Shown here: positions 52,143-62,043 of the stretch, one piece after another | Numbering within the stretch: position 1 is the stretch's first letter | Layout: every line of letters starts with the position of its first letter | DNA from: Qipengyuania oceanensis | GTDB taxonomy: Bacteria > Pseudomonadota > Alphaproteobacteria > Sphingomonadales > Sphingomonadaceae | NCBI RefSeq assembly: GCF_009827535.1 | Contig: NZ_WTYN01000001.1 | Span: 2,046,001-2,110,000 of the forward strand | Direction: 5' to 3' | DNA length: 64,000 bases | Position numbers and translations under genes: made by a program | Notes under the pieces: model-generated | The model's input: only the letters and a program-made list of their open reading frames with translations | The model's database searches: none | Told to the model about the DNA's origin: nothing

Positions 52143-53753
52143 CTATTCGGAAAGGTTGGGCGGTCCCTCGGCCTTGGGGATAGCACGCTTGCGCGTCAAC
52201 TGGGCGATCAGGTCCTTGTCGAGCGCTCCGATGAGAAACGCGGTGGCGAAGAAGACCGTGGCCCCAGCCACGATCAGCGCGGCAAGCGACCAGATCCGCG
52301 ACAGCGCATCCCCGCGCCAGTACGGCTCCAGCGCCGGCGTCAGCCACATCAGCATCGCGCCCATCACCGCGGTCGCCAGCACCTGGCGCGCGATCCGGCC
52401 TGCCAGCTTTGCGGTGAAGCGGAACCAGCCACGCATCTGCAGGACGGTGTACAGCGCCGCGACGTTGAGAGTGGCAGTAAAGGCCGTCGCCCCTGCCAGT
52501 CCGACGATCCCGTAGCGCGGAACGACGTAGAAGTTGAGCGCGATGTTGATCGCCAGCGCACCGGCGGCGATCCAGACAGGGGTCCTCGTGTCCTCGCGGC
52601 TGAAGAAGGCCGGCTGGAAGACCTTGATGAGCACGTATGCGGGCAGGCCGCAGACCAGTGCGACCACGATCTGCCCCATCAGCGTCGTGTCTCCGACCGT
52701 CATCTTGCCGCCCTGGAAAATGCCGGTCGAGAAAGCTTCTGCGCATATGATCAGCGCCGCGGCGCAGGGCAGGCACAGCAGCATGGCGATCTCGACCGCA
52801 TTCGATTGCAGCCGCTGCGCCTCGCTCCTGTTGTCGGCCTGGATATGGCGGGCGAGCATCGGGAGAATTGCCGTGCCGAGCGCGATGCCGAAGACGCCCA
52901 GCGGCATCTGGTTGAGGCGGTCGGCATATTTCAGCAGCGAGAGCGAACCCTGCGGCAGGCTGGTGGCGAAGAACGTGTCGACCAGCTGGCTGATCTGGTA
53001 AATGCCGGCTCCGAATGTCGCGGGCAGAATCAGCATTCCCAGCCGCTTGATCTCGGGCGTGAGCTTGGGCCGCGTAACCTTCAGCCGCACGCCGGCCTTG
53101 CGCGTGGCCCACCACATGTAGCCAAGCTGGCCGACCCCGGCGAGCGCGAGGCTGATGGCGAGCGACCAGGCGACCACCTGGTCATCGCCGCTGCCATTCT
53201 CGCGCAGGTAATATCCGGTCACGATCCCTGCGATCATCACGAGGTTGAGAAGAACCGGCACGAACGCGCCCGGCGCGAACCGGCTGCGGGCATTGAGAAT
53301 GCCCGACAGCATCGCGACCAGGCTGACCAGCGCGAGGTAGGGGAAGGTCGTCTGCGAGAGGTTGACGGCCAGCTCGAACTTGCCGGGTACGTCCTGGTAG
53401 TCGCGCGCGAGCAGCCAGACGATTCCGGGCATCGCGATCATGCAGATGGCGGAAAAACCGAGCAGCACCCAGACGAAGATCGCCAGCACGTCGTTGGCGA
53501 ACTCGTTTGCAGAAACTTCGTCGTCGCCGGTGGCGCCGAGGCGACGCGTGTACATGGGCACGAATGCGACCGAAAACGCGCCTTCGGCGAAGAGCCTGCG
53601 GAACGTGTTGGGCAGGGTGAAAGCCAGCTGCCAGGCGTCTGCTGCGAGGCCGGCGCCGAGCACCCGCGCGAGCAGCATGTCCCGAACGAAGCCGAACAGT
53701 CGGCTGAGCAGTGTCAGGGACCCGATTGTCCCGACGTTTCTGACCAGGCTCAT
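52143..53753 (-). CDS. murJ: Lipid II flippase MurJ
   Basis: MurJ (536 residues, about 14 helices) moves lipid-linked peptidoglycan precursor across the inner membrane. The family N terminus GTIGSLTLLSRLFGFVRDML and the segment AFTLPNTFRRLFAEGAFSVA are exact for MviN/MurJ, with the conserved Arg residues that line the cavity. Later segments (GVFGIALGTAILPMLARH, FQPAFFSREDTRTPVW) fit. It precedes trpS on the minus strand. Confidence 0.96.
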   Translation of the reverse strand: MSLVRNVGTIGSLTLLSRLFGFVRDMLLARVLGAGLAADAWQLAFTLPNTFRRLFAEGAFSVAFVPMYTRRLGATGDDEVSANEFANDVLAIFVWVLLGFSAICMIAMPGIVWLLARDYQDVPGKFELAVNLSQTTFPYLALVSLVAMLSGILNARSRFAPGAFVPVLLNLVMIAGIVTGYYLRENGSGDDQVVAWSLAISLALAGVGQLGYMWWATRKAGVRLKVTRPKLTPEIKRLGMLILPATFGAGIYQISQLVDTFFATSLPQGSLSLLKYADRLNQMPLGVFGIALGTAILPMLARHIQADNRSEAQRLQSNAVEIAMLLCLPCAAALIICAEAFSTGIFQGGKMTVGDTTLMGQIVVALVCGLPAYVLIKVFQPAFFSREDTRTPVWIAAGALAINIALNFYVVPRYGIVGLAGATAFTATLNVAALYTVLQMRGWFRFTAKLAGRIARQVLATAVMGAMLMWLTPALEPYWRGDALSRIWSLAALIVAGATVFFATAFLIGALDKDLIAQLTRKRAIPKAEGPPNLSE

Positions 53754-53792
53754 GCTAGTTCGGGATTCGCCCGTGCAGCCTTGCGGCGCGCG

Positions 53793-54332
53793 TCAATTGG
53801 TCGGCTTGCCGTAGAGCTCGCTGGGCTCGATACCCTGCTCGCGACGCTGCTGGACCTGCTGCATGTAGAGGCTCTGGAAGTCGATCGGATCGAGCACCAG
53901 CGGGGGGAAGCCCGTGTCGCGAACGGCGTCGGCCACCACGCGGCGGGCGAAGGGGAACAGCAGGCGGGGAGCTTCCGCGAAGACGAAGGCATGGGCCTGG
54001 TCGTCGGGCACGTTGCGCATTCCGAACAGGCCGCAATAGCTCAGTTCGACGATGTAGAGGTTGCCCTTGTCAGTCTTGGCCGTGAGGTTGACCTTGAGTT
54101 CGACCTCGTGGAGTTCCTCGTCGATCTTTGCCGAACCGATGTTGAACTGGAGGTCGATATCGGGCGCGAGCTGCCACTGGTAACATTCGGGCGCGTTGGG
54201 ATTCTCGACCGACAGGTCTTTCACATACTGCTGGATCAGCCCGATGGCGGGCTGGTTGTCGGCGCCGTTGGCCTTGCCGGCATCGCCTGCATCCATGTTA
54301 AGATCGGTGAGAATGTCGCCTTCGTCGGCCAT
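53793..54332 (-). CDS. secB: Protein-export chaperone SecB
   Basis: SecB (179 residues) keeps preproteins unfolded and hands them to SecA. The core runs from VKDLSVENPNAPECYQW through ELKVNLTAKTDKGNLYIVELSYCGLF to RLLFPFARRVVADAVRDTGFPP and LDPIDFQSLYMQQ, the family's conserved order. The ATG at 54332 is selected because a ribosome site (AAGGGAAAGCG) precedes it. The divergent Tim44-like gene begins 232 bp away. Confidence 0.96.
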   Translation of the reverse strand: MADEGDILTDLNMDAGDAGKANGADNQPAIGLIQQYVKDLSVENPNAPECYQWQLAPDIDLQFNIGSAKIDEELHEVELKVNLTAKTDKGNLYIVELSYCGLFGMRNVPDDQAHAFVFAEAPRLLFPFARRVVADAVRDTGFPPLVLDPIDFQSLYMQQVQQRREQGIEPSELYGKPTN

Positions 54333-54564
54333 GAGGATTCGCTTTCCCTTGGATGGTACGTGTTTCCCGGCGCGGCGCATGAAGCTGCCGGCAGGAATTG
54401 GCGGCGCGACTAGCACTGCGCGCATCCCACCGCAACGTTGCGCTTGGATCGCATCATGCCGGAAACCCAACGGCTCACCCGTTGTTCATTTGAAATCGGC
54501 TCCTATTTAGGGCAATGCGTCAAGGCAACAAAGCTAATGTCCGTCCCGCGGGACGAACAGTCAG

Positions 54565-55227
54565 GTGAACGGGACAGTGATCGTCGAAATCGTCATCCTT
54601 GCAATGATCGCGGCCTTCTTGGGCCTGCGTCTGTATTCTGTGCTCGGACAGCGTGCCGAGCAGGAAGAGGAGCCGGTTCCGACCCGCTTCGAACAGCCTG
54701 CCCAGCGCGATATGGCCGAGCCGATGCCGGCCAAGGTCGTCCAGCCGCCGCAGGTGCACCTCGACGGCGCGCTTCCCGCGGTCGAACGCGGCGTGCGCGA
54801 GATCGCTGCAGCCGATCGCTCGTTCGACGTGACTTCATTTGTCGACGGCGCGCGTGCAGCATATGCGATCATTCTCGATGCGTTCTGGCGCGGTGATCGC
54901 GACACGCTGCAGGAGCTTTGCGACGACGATGTATACGCGGGCTTTGCCGCTGCGATCGCAGCCCGCGAGGCTGCGGGCGAGACGCTCGACAACAAGCTCA
55001 TCCGGATCGAGGAAAGCCGCATCCACGCTGCAACGCTTGACGGTCGGATGGCCCGGATCGCGATCCTGTTCGTGGCCGATATCGCTGCCGTGACGCGCGA
55101 CAAGGACGGAAACGTCGTTGCCGGCTCGCTCGACGATGCAGTCGAAAGCCGCGACATCTGGACGTTCAGCCGGCCTCTCGATGCGGCTGGTCCGAACTGG
55201 CTGCTCGACGAAACCGACGAAGGATAG
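54565..55227 (+). CDS. Tim44-like domain protein
   Basis: A 220-residue protein with an N-terminal membrane helix (VEIVILAMIAAFLGLRLYS), a charged, disordered linker and a C-terminal Tim44/MrpL45 domain (residues of about 90-210: FVDGARAAYAIILDAFWRGD, LRIEESRIHAATLDGRMARIA, DIWTFSRPL). Bacterial relatives are called TimA and have been linked to membrane-protein assembly. The position beside secB, mltA and smr is conserved in alphaproteobacteria. The start is GTG at 54565. Confidence 0.88.
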   Translation: MNGTVIVEIVILAMIAAFLGLRLYSVLGQRAEQEEEPVPTRFEQPAQRDMAEPMPAKVVQPPQVHLDGALPAVERGVREIAAADRSFDVTSFVDGARAAYAIILDAFWRGDRDTLQELCDDDVYAGFAAAIAAREAAGETLDNKLIRIEESRIHAATLDGRMARIAILFVADIAAVTRDKDGNVVAGSLDDAVESRDIWTFSRPLDAAGPNWLLDETDEG

Positions 55228-55238
55228 GGATCGCCGCC

Positions 55239-56459
55239 ATGCGCCTGCGCGCCGTAATCATCATCGGCGCCGGGTTGCTTGCGAGCGCCTGCGTTCGGAT
55301 AGTTCCCGAGGGTCCGCAGGTCGCGGTCCCGCCCACTGCAACCACCACTCCAGCTCCTTCCGCGACGCCGCTGCCGGCGCCCGTGCCCGCCACTGCCGGC
55401 CTCCTGGGCCTCGCTGCCGGGCCGTCCGTGGGATCGCTCGCCTTCGACGAGGCCGATGCGACCGGAGCGCTCGCTTCCTTCCGCGAGAGCTGTCCCAAGC
55501 TGCTTGCGCGGGGCGATGTCAGCGGGATGACCCGCACCGCCGACTGGTCGGCGACATGCGCCGCGGCAGCGACATGGCGCGGCCCTGCGCGCGATTTCTT
55601 CTCGAGCCAGTTCGAAGCCGTCCAGGTTGGCGACGGGAGAGCCTTCGCGACCGGCTATTTCGAACCGGAGATTGCGGGCTCGCGGACACCTCGACCGGGA
55701 TACGAGCAACCGGTCTACGCCATTCCAGGCGACCTGGTCAGGGCGTGGCCGGCTGACGTTCCGGAAGCCGAGCGCACCGGGCGAGCGCCACTGGGCCGCT
55801 ATGACGAGACCGGTGCCTTCGTTCCCTACTTCGAACGGGCCGAGATCATGGCCGGGGCCTTGGCGGACAGTGCCCCGGTGATCGCCTGGGCGGCCGATCC
55901 GGTCGAGTTCTTCTTCCTGCAGATCCAGGGCAGCGGCATGATCCGCCAGCCCGACGGCACCGTCATGCGGATCGGCTACGCGGGCCAGAACGGGCGCGAG
56001 TACACCGCCATCGGCCGCAGCATGCGCGAGGCCGGCATGATCGGCGACGGAACGCCCTATCCCACTTCGATGCAGGGCATCATAGCCTATATCCGCGCCA
56101 ATCCGGACAAGGGCCGCGAGGTGATGAATCTCAACAAGAGCTGGATTTTCTTCCGCGAGCTGACCACCGATGGGCCGCTCGGCGCTCTCGAGGTGCCGGT
56201 GCGCGGACGCAGTTCGGTCGCGGTCGATCCCAATTACGTGACGATGGGTGCCCCGGTATTCCTCGACATGGAACGCAACGAAGCCGACGGGTTGTGGATC
56301 GCGCAGGATACCGGCGGCGCGATCAAGGGTGCCAACCGCTTCGACACCTTCTGGGGCAATGGCGCGGAGGCCCGCGAGATAGCGGGCGCCATGAGTTCGT
56401 CGGGAAGGGCGCTGATCCTCGTGCCGCGCGGCACGCTGGCGTTCCACGGCGTCAAGTGA
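55239..56459 (+). CDS. mltA: Membrane-bound lytic murein transglycosylase A
   Basis: MltA (406 residues) cuts peptidoglycan glycan strands to 1,6-anhydro-muropeptides. The signal LLASAC places a lipid on about Cys18, after which comes a Pro/Ala/Thr-rich spacer of about 40 residues. The enzyme domain has TGYFEPEIAGSRT, FFLQIQGSGMIRQPDG, YPTSMQGI and the catalytic Asp region IAQDTGGAIKGANRFDTFWG. The stop shares one base with the smr gene (TGATG). Confidence 0.94.
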   Translation: MRLRAVIIIGAGLLASACVRIVPEGPQVAVPPTATTTPAPSATPLPAPVPATAGLLGLAAGPSVGSLAFDEADATGALASFRESCPKLLARGDVSGMTRTADWSATCAAAATWRGPARDFFSSQFEAVQVGDGRAFATGYFEPEIAGSRTPRPGYEQPVYAIPGDLVRAWPADVPEAERTGRAPLGRYDETGAFVPYFERAEIMAGALADSAPVIAWAADPVEFFFLQIQGSGMIRQPDGTVMRIGYAGQNGREYTAIGRSMREAGMIGDGTPYPTSMQGIIAYIRANPDKGREVMNLNKSWIFFRELTTDGPLGALEVPVRGRSSVAVDPNYVTMGAPVFLDMERNEADGLWIAQDTGGAIKGANRFDTFWGNGAEAREIAGAMSSSGRALILVPRGTLAFHGVK

Positions 56460-57007
56460 TGCCCCCGAGGGGGCTCAGCGAGGAAGAGGCGCACGCCTGG
56501 GCCAGGCTCGCCAGCACGGTGACGCCCTTCGCGGGCAAGCATGCACCGGTGGTCGCCGAGAGACCTGCACCGACGATCGTACCGACGCCCCCCAAGGCAG
56601 TCCGTCCGGCACGAGGGAAGGATGTCCCGTCTGCTCCGCCGGCTGCACCGAAAGCGCCTGCGAACACGCTCGATTCGCAGTGGGACCGCAAGCTCAAGTC
56701 AGGGCAGCTGCAGCCCGATTTCACGCTCGACCTGCACGGACACACGCTCGATACCGCCTATCGCCGCCTGCTGGACGGGATGCGCCAGGCGCTGGCGATG
56801 GATGCCCGCACCATCCTGCTGATCGCGGGCAAGGAGCGACCGGTCGATCCGGCGGATAGGGGGCAACGACGCGGGGCGATCAGGGCCAAGATACTGGACT
56901 GGCTTGCCGCGAGCGAATTCTCGTCCGACATCGCAGCGGTCCGTCGCGCGCACATCCGCCATGGCGGCGAGGGCGCTTTGTACCTGGTCCTCAAGCGGAG
57001 ACGCTGA
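56459..57007 (+). CDS. Smr/MutS2 domain protein
   Basis: A 182-residue protein. The first 80 residues are Pro/Ala-rich and probably flexible; the rest is the Smr domain with its LDLHGHTLDTAYRRLLDGM (about residues 91-109, the L-D-x-H-G motif), ILLIAGKERP and AHIRHGGEGALYLVLKR. Smr domains nick or cleave nucleic acids, and some act on stalled-ribosome mRNA. It starts one base inside the mltA stop, so it is translationally coupled to it. Confidence 0.88.
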   Translation: MPPRGLSEEEAHAWARLASTVTPFAGKHAPVVAERPAPTIVPTPPKAVRPARGKDVPSAPPAAPKAPANTLDSQWDRKLKSGQLQPDFTLDLHGHTLDTAYRRLLDGMRQALAMDARTILLIAGKERPVDPADRGQRRGAIRAKILDWLAASEFSSDIAAVRRAHIRHGGEGALYLVLKRRR

Positions 57008-57046
57008 AGTCTTCGCCAGCTTTTTGCGCTGCAACGATCCGGAACC

Positions 57047-57081
57047 AAAAAGCCCCCGATAACCGTGCGGCTACCGAGGGC
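57047..57081 (-). terminator. Rho-independent terminator of katG
   Basis: On the minus strand GCCCTCGGTAGCC and GGTTATCGGGGGC form a 13-bp stem with three G-T pairs and a 4-base loop, followed by five T. It lies between smr (plus) and katG (minus). Confidence 0.75.
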
Positions 57082-57139
57082 TTCCTGCGACCCGAAGGAC
57101 CAAGGGGGGATCGGCCCTCCGGGGATCTATTGAACAGAC

Positions 57140-59371
57140 TTACTTGTGGTATTTGGCGCAGGTCAAGTCGAAGCGGTCCGCATCCATGATCTTCGTCCAC
57201 GCTTCGACGAAAGTCTTGATGAAAAGATCTTCATTGCCGTTCTCGGCGAAGACTTCGGCCACTGCGCGCAGCTGCGAATTCGAACCGAAGACGAGATCGG
57301 TGCGAGTCGCGCGCCACTTTTCTTCACCCTTCAGGCGGCACCTGCCGATGAACTCCTCGTCGCCGCTTTCGTCGACCACTTCCCAGACGGTGCCCATGTG
57401 GAGCAGGTTGGTGAAGAAGTCGTTGGTCAGCACGCCGGGCCGGTCGGTCAGCACGCCAATGCGGTTGCCGTGATCGGCATGCTTGGCGACCGCACCCAGC
57501 GCGCGCATCCCGCCGAGCAGTGCCGTCATTTCGGGCACCGACAGGCCGAGCAGGTGTGCCCGGTCGATCAGCATGTCCTCGGTCTTCACCGAAGCCTTGG
57601 TCTTGAGGTAGTTGCGGAAACCGTCGGCGAACGGCTCCAGCGGCTCGAAGCTTTCCGCATCGGTCTGCTCCTGCGTGGCATCGCCGCGGCCGGTGGTCAC
57701 CGGCACGGTGATGTCATAGCCGCCGTCCTTCGCCGCCTTCTCGATCGCTGCCGAACCGGCGATCACGATCATGTCGGCCAGCGAGACGCCGCAGGTGGCA
57801 TCGTCGACGATCGCCTGCAGCTTGGCAAGAACCTTCGACAGCTCCTCGGGATCGTTGACCGCCCAGTCCTTCTGCGGAGCGAGGCGGACGCGGGCGCCAT
57901 TGGCACCGCCACGATGGTCCGAATTGCGGTAAGTTGAGGCCGAAGCCCAGGCTGCCTTGACCATTTCGGCCACGGTCAGTCCGCTGTCGAGCGCCGCCTT
58001 CTTGAGCGCAGCCACGTCGGCATCGCTCAGGTGCCTGCCGGCCGGAGTCGGATCCTGCCAGATCAGGTCTTCGGCAGGGACGTCCGGACCGAGGTAGCGG
58101 ACCTTGGGCCCCATGTCGCGGTGGGTCAGCTTGAACCAGGCGCGAGCGAAGGCATCGTCAAGGGCCGCCTGGTCGTCACGGAAGCGTTCGGAGATTTTGC
58201 GATATTCCGGGTCGCGCTTAAGCGCCATGTCGGCGGTGGTCATCATGGTCGGGACCTTCTTGTTCGGGTCCCGCGCATCCGGCGCCATGTCTTCCGGATC
58301 GGGGTTGATCGGCTGCCACTGGTTGGCGCCTGCGGGCGACTGGACCAGTTCGTAATCGTACTTGAACAGCAGGCGGAAGTAGTCGTTGCCCCACTGCGTC
58401 GGGTTCGGGGTCCACGCGCCTTCGATGCCCGAGGTCGTGATGTGACCCTTGCCGATTTCTTCTGGATCGGTGAGCCAGCCGAAGCCCATGGTGTGGAGCT
58501 TCTCGCCTTCCGGAGCCTTGCCGAAGGTGTCTGCCGGCTTGGCACCATGCGCCTTGCCGAAAGCGTGGCCGCCGGCGGTCAGCGCGACGGTTTCCTCGTC
58601 GTTCATCGCCATGCGGGCGAAGGTTTCGCGCATGTCGCGGGCCATGCCTTCCGCATCGTGCGGATTGCCGCCCGGACCTTCCGGATTGACGTAGATGAGG
58701 CCCATCTGGATCGCGGCCAGCGGGTTTTCGAGCGCCTTGCCTTCATCCGGGTTGATGCGGGTTTCCGCGCCGGTATCGACCCACTGCTCTTCCGTGCCCC
58801 AGTAGACCGTTTCGGGCTCGAAGACGTCGGCACGACCGCCGCCGAAACCGAACACCGGGCCGCCCATCGATTCGATGGCGACGTTACCGGTGAGAACGAA
58901 CAGGTCGGCCCAGCTGATGTTCTTGCCGTACTTCTGCTTGATCGGCCACAGCAGGCGGCGCGCCTTGTCGAGGTTGCCGTTGTCCGGCCAGCTGTTGAGC
59001 GGGGCGAAACGCTGCTGCCCGCTCGATGCGCCGCCGCGGCCGTCACCCGTGCGATAGGTGCCGGCGGCGTGCCAGGCCATGCGGATGAAGAACGGGCCGT
59101 AATGACCGTAGTCGGCTGGCCACCAGGGCTGGCTGTCGGTCATCAGCGCCTTGATGTCGGCTTTCAGCGCATTGTAGTCGAGCGTGTTGAACGCTTCGGC
59201 ATAATCGAATTCCCCGCCAAAGGGATCGACGGTCTTGCCGTGCTGGGTGAGGATGTCGAGCTGCAGCGAATCCGGCCACCAATCGCGATTGGTGCGGCCG
59301 AACAATGCGCGCATGTCGGTGTTGCCGCTGAACGGGCAGCCTCCTGAAATCGATCCGGTTTCGGCGTCCAT
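57140..59371 (-). CDS. katG: Catalase-peroxidase
   Basis: KatG (743 residues) is a haem enzyme that destroys hydrogen peroxide. The distal active site is [20 protein letters not shown] (Arg-x3-His, with the Trp of the cross-link). The Tyr of the Met-Tyr-Trp adduct is in [13 protein letters not shown], and the Met lies in [10 protein letters not shown]. The proximal His is in [14 protein letters not shown]. The second, haem-free duplicated domain runs from about residue 430 ([18 protein letters not shown]). The ATG at 59371 is used. The leader holds a 40-bp palindrome at 59494-59533. Confidence 0.97.
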   Translation of the reverse strand: MDAETGSISGGCPFSGNTDMRALFGRTNRDWWPDSLQLDILTQHGKTVDPFGGEFDYAEAFNTLDYNALKADIKALMTDSQPWWPADYGHYGPFFIRMAWHAAGTYRTGDGRGGASSGQQRFAPLNSWPDNGNLDKARRLLWPIKQKYGKNISWADLFVLTGNVAIESMGGPVFGFGGGRADVFEPETVYWGTEEQWVDTGAETRINPDEGKALENPLAAIQMGLIYVNPEGPGGNPHDAEGMARDMRETFARMAMNDEETVALTAGGHAFGKAHGAKPADTFGKAPEGEKLHTMGFGWLTDPEEIGKGHITTSGIEGAWTPNPTQWGNDYFRLLFKYDYELVQSPAGANQWQPINPDPEDMAPDARDPNKKVPTMMTTADMALKRDPEYRKISERFRDDQAALDDAFARAWFKLTHRDMGPKVRYLGPDVPAEDLIWQDPTPAGRHLSDADVAALKKAALDSGLTVAEMVKAAWASASTYRNSDHRGGANGARVRLAPQKDWAVNDPEELSKVLAKLQAIVDDATCGVSLADMIVIAGSAAIEKAAKDGGYDITVPVTTGRGDATQEQTDAESFEPLEPFADGFRNYLKTKASVKTEDMLIDRAHLLGLSVPEMTALLGGMRALGAVAKHADHGNRIGVLTDRPGVLTNDFFTNLLHMGTVWEVVDESGDEEFIGRCRLKGEEKWRATRTDLVFGSNSQLRAVAEVFAENGNEDLFIKTFVEAWTKIMDADRFDLTCAKYHK

Positions 59372-59493
59372 GTGGTCTCTCCTGAGATTGAAATTTCGAA
59401 TGTGTGATGGTGACGACTCGCATCGTCCCATGTTCCGCCGGACAGGCTAGCACTCGGCCAGCCGCGCGCGAAACGAGATCATCCGATAAGGTT

Positions 59494-59533
59494 GAACGAA
59501 TTAATCAATCACGGTTGATTGATTGAACCGTTC
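59494..59533. promoter_or_regulatory. 40-bp nested palindrome upstream of katG
   Basis: Inner arms AATCAATCA (59503-59511) and TGATTGATT (59516-59524) flank CGGT. Outer arms GAACG (59494-59498) and CGTTC (59529-59533) share the same centre. The site is 123 bp before the katG start and 92 bp after the GNAT gene stop. It may be an operator or a cruciform; no T-run follows. Confidence 0.5.
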
Positions 59534-59589
59534 GATCACGGTTTCATGACGAAACGCATCGCGGAGCGGCATACAACTGGGTGGCGCTT

Positions 59590-59621
59590 AATGCCCGCTC
59601 TTGGGGTGGAAAGCAGCCGGA
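59590..59621. repeat. 31-bp palindrome family, degraded copy 5
   Basis: AATGCCCGCTCT, centre TGGGGTGG, then AAAGCAGCCGG. The left arm and centre are clear; the right arm has decayed and the centre has gained one base. It lies just after the GNAT gene stop. Confidence 0.55.
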
Positions 59622-59625
59622 AGCA

Positions 59626-60123
59626 TTAGGTTGCTCCGAACGCAGCGTGGTACGACACCTCTCCGGCGGCCGGTTTGCCGGTCAGCACCAAGGACTGGAA
59701 ATACTCGGCAGGCACTCCAGGATACCGCAGGGCGTGGTCGCTGGTGAAGCCAAAGCGACTATAATATGTCGGATCGCCAAGCACGACGCACCCTTGCGCG
59801 TTCCGCTGCGTCAATGCCTGAAGACCCTCTTTGACCAAGGCTGAGCCCACCCCGCTTCGTTGCCGGCAGGGCGACACAGACACCGGGCCGAGACCAAACC
59901 AACCAATGTCATCGCCATCGATAAGCACTGACGAAAATCCGATATGACCAAGGATCGAACTTCCTTTTTCGGCGACAAGAGACAGGGAGAGCGCCGCGGC
60001 TTCCCTTAGAGCGTCCACTATTGCGCCCTCGGTCTGGCTGCTATGTTCGACTCCCAGAAAGGCGGCGTTAGTCAGCTTCCTGATGGAGTGAATGTCTTCG
60101 GCAGCTTCGGGTCGAATAATCAT
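59626..60123 (-). CDS. GNAT family N-acetyltransferase
   Basis: A 165-residue acetyltransferase of the GCN5 fold (YhbS-like). It starts IIRPEAAEDIHSIRKLTNAAF, and the acetyl-CoA site is SPCRQRSGVGSALVKEGLQA (the Q/R-x-x-G-x-G/A loop). VVLGDPTYYSRFGF is typical of YhbS-like members. The substrate is unknown. A TTG seven codons upstream (60144) could also serve as start. The base use is more A+T-rich than aroC or katG, and degraded repeat copies lie on both sides, so it is probably acquired. Confidence 0.87.
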   Translation of the reverse strand: MIIRPEAAEDIHSIRKLTNAAFLGVEHSSQTEGAIVDALREAAALSLSLVAEKGSSILGHIGFSSVLIDGDDIGWFGLGPVSVSPCRQRSGVGSALVKEGLQALTQRNAQGCVVLGDPTYYSRFGFTSDHALRYPGVPAEYFQSLVLTGKPAAGEVSYHAAFGAT

Positions 60124-60163
60124 CAAACGAGTGTTGCGCGCCAAACCCGATCCAACAAGCCCG

Positions 60164-60192
60164 AACGTCTTTTTTGGTCGTTAGCGGACATT
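60164..60192. repeat. 31-bp palindrome family, half-degraded copy 6
   Basis: The right half GGTCG plus TTAGCGGACATT is intact (60176-60192). The left arm is reduced to AACGTC followed by a run of six T. It lies about 40 bp upstream of the GNAT start and just after the aroC stop. Confidence 0.65.
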
Positions 60193-60215
60193 CGGCCACG
60201 ACGTTGTGTGTCGCC

Positions 60216-61319
60216 TCATCGCTCGCCGACCTGGGCGCGGTCGAGCAGCTTGTGATCCGCCAGCACGAGCGCCATCATCGCTTCGACGACGGGCGCACCG
60301 CGGATGCCGACGCAGGGGTCGTGGCGGCCCTTGGTGCGGATTTCGGTCGCATTGCCTTGCGCGTCGATCGTCTCGACCGGGGTGAGGATCGACGAGGTCG
60401 GTTTGAAGGCCACGCGGCAGACCACCGGCTGGCCGGTCGAAATGCCGCCTGCCGTGCCGCCTGCATGATTGGCGAGGAATTGCGGATCGCCGGTATTCGC
60501 ACCCTCTGCGGCCGGTCGCATCGGATCGGCGTTCTGCTCGCCCGATAGCCGCGCCGCGCCGAAGCCGTCGCCGATCTCCACGCCCTTGACCGCATTGATG
60601 CTCATCATGCCGGCCGCGATGTCCGCGTCCAGCTTGGCATAGACCGGCGCGCCCCAGCCGGCCGGAACACCCGTCGCCACGCATTCGACCACCGCGCCGA
60701 GCGAGGAGCCGGACTTGCGCGCCTCGTCGACCAGGCCTTCCCACCGTTTCGCCGCCCAGGCATCGGGGCAGAAGAACGGGTTGTTGCCGATTTCATCGAG
60801 GTTCATTGCCTCGCGGTCGATCGCGTCGCCGCCGATCTCGCAGACATAGGCGGTGATGGTGACCTCGGGGATGATAAGCCTCGCAACCGCGCCCGCCGCC
60901 ACCCGCGCCGCCGTTTCGCGCGCGCTCGACCGGCCGCCGCCGCGATAATCGCGGAACCCGTACTTGCGATCATAGGCATAGTCGGCATGGCCGGGTCGAT
61001 AGGCCTTGGCGACTTCCGAATAATCCTTCGATCGCTGGTCGGTGTTCTCGATCAGCAGGCTGATCGGCGTGCCGGTGGTGCGTTGCTTTCCATCCTGCCC
61101 GTCGAACACGCCTGACAGGATCTTCACCTGGTCCGGCTCCTGCCGCTGGGTGGTGTATTTCGATTGGCCCGGACGGCGGGCATCGAGATACGGCTGGATG
61201 TCGCGCGTCGTCAGCGCGAGGCCCGGCGGACACCCGTCGAGCACTGCGCCCAGCGCGGGGCCGTGGCTTTCGCCCCAAGTGGTGAAGCGCAGCACGCGCC
61301 CGAATGTGTTCCAGCTCAT
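60216..61319 (-). CDS. aroC: Chorismate synthase
   Basis: AroC (367 residues) makes chorismate from EPSP, using reduced FMN. The signatures are [21 protein letters not shown] (residues 11-31; two conserved His in this and later loops), [20 protein letters not shown] and [15 protein letters not shown] with KPTSSI. The ATG at 61319 fits the family start (SWNTFGRVL). It diverges from ruvA. Confidence 0.97.
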   Translation of the reverse strand: MSWNTFGRVLRFTTWGESHGPALGAVLDGCPPGLALTTRDIQPYLDARRPGQSKYTTQRQEPDQVKILSGVFDGQDGKQRTTGTPISLLIENTDQRSKDYSEVAKAYRPGHADYAYDRKYGFRDYRGGGRSSARETAARVAAGAVARLIIPEVTITAYVCEIGGDAIDREAMNLDEIGNNPFFCPDAWAAKRWEGLVDEARKSGSSLGAVVECVATGVPAGWGAPVYAKLDADIAAGMMSINAVKGVEIGDGFGAARLSGEQNADPMRPAAEGANTGDPQFLANHAGGTAGGISTGQPVVCRVAFKPTSSILTPVETIDAQGNATEIRTKGRHDPCVGIRGAPVVEAMMALVLADHKLLDRAQVGER

Positions 61320-61437
61320 GGCGCGATTTCCTGCCCCAAGCGTGGGGAAGTGTCTAGCGACGCTGGACCAATCGATACTTTCGTTCCAAGAACAAAAGGC
61401 GCTCAAGCAGCGAAGCGGCGGCGCGAAAAGGACACGC

Positions 61438-62043
61438 ATGATTGCCAAGCTGAAAGGCCTGCTCGACGAAACCGGCGCGGACTGGGCGGTGATCGATGTC
61501 GCCGGGGTCGGCTATCTCGTCCATTGCTCGGCCAAGACGCTGTCGGCGCTCGGCGAGACGGGGGAGGCGTGCACGGTCTATACCGACCTGCAGGTGTCCG
61601 AGAACGACATGCGATTGCTGGGCTTCGCCGAGGCGAGCGAGCGGGACTGGTTCCGCTTGCTGACGCAGGTGCAGGGCGTGGGCAGCAAGGTCGCCCTCGC
61701 GATCCTCTCCGCGCTGTCGACCGGCGAGTTGCGCGATGCCTGCGCGGGCGGCGATGCGGCCAGCGTGGCCCGGGCGCAAGGGGTCGGGCCCAAACTTGCC
61801 GGGCGCATCGTCAACGAGCTGAAGGACAAGGCCGGCGCGCTCCCGGGTGGCGGTGCCATGGCGATCGGCGGGCGCGTGGCGCCAGCGGGCGCAGCGAGCG
61901 CCGATGCCGTGTCCGCGCTCGAGAACCTCGGCTTCAAGCCGGCGGTGGCCGCACAGGCCGTCGCCCGGGCGCAGGAAGAGCTGGGCGAAGGCGCGAAGGA
62001 AGGCGAACTGATCCGCGTGGCACTGAAACGGGCGGCCGGCTGA
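61438..62043 (+). CDS. ruvA: Holliday junction branch-migration protein RuvA
   Basis: RuvA (201 residues) binds four-way junctions and loads RuvB. Domain I starts [20 protein letters not shown]. The two helix-hairpin-helix motifs are [17 protein letters not shown] (about residues 73-89) and [22 protein letters not shown] (about 107-128). The C-terminal domain that touches RuvB is [21 protein letters not shown]. ruvC is not adjacent. Its TGA shares one base with the next small ORF. Confidence 0.95.
   Translation: MIAKLKGLLDETGADWAVIDVAGVGYLVHCSAKTLSALGETGEACTVYTDLQVSENDMRLLGFAEASERDWFRLLTQVQGVGSKVALAILSALSTGELRDACAGGDAASVARAQGVGPKLAGRIVNELKDKAGALPGGGAMAIGGRVAPAGAASADAVSALENLGFKPAVAAQAVARAQEELGEGAKEGELIRVALKRAAG

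Noticed and set aside
52071-54413. A 780-residue open frame opposite murJ and secB
   Set aside because: It crosses two well-identified genes and their gap and has no domain of its own.
61383-61393. GTTCCAAGAAC palindrome before ruvA as an SOS box
   Set aside because: The alphaproteobacterial LexA site I know is a direct repeat of GTTC with seven bases between; the second half is absent here, so SOS control is not supported.
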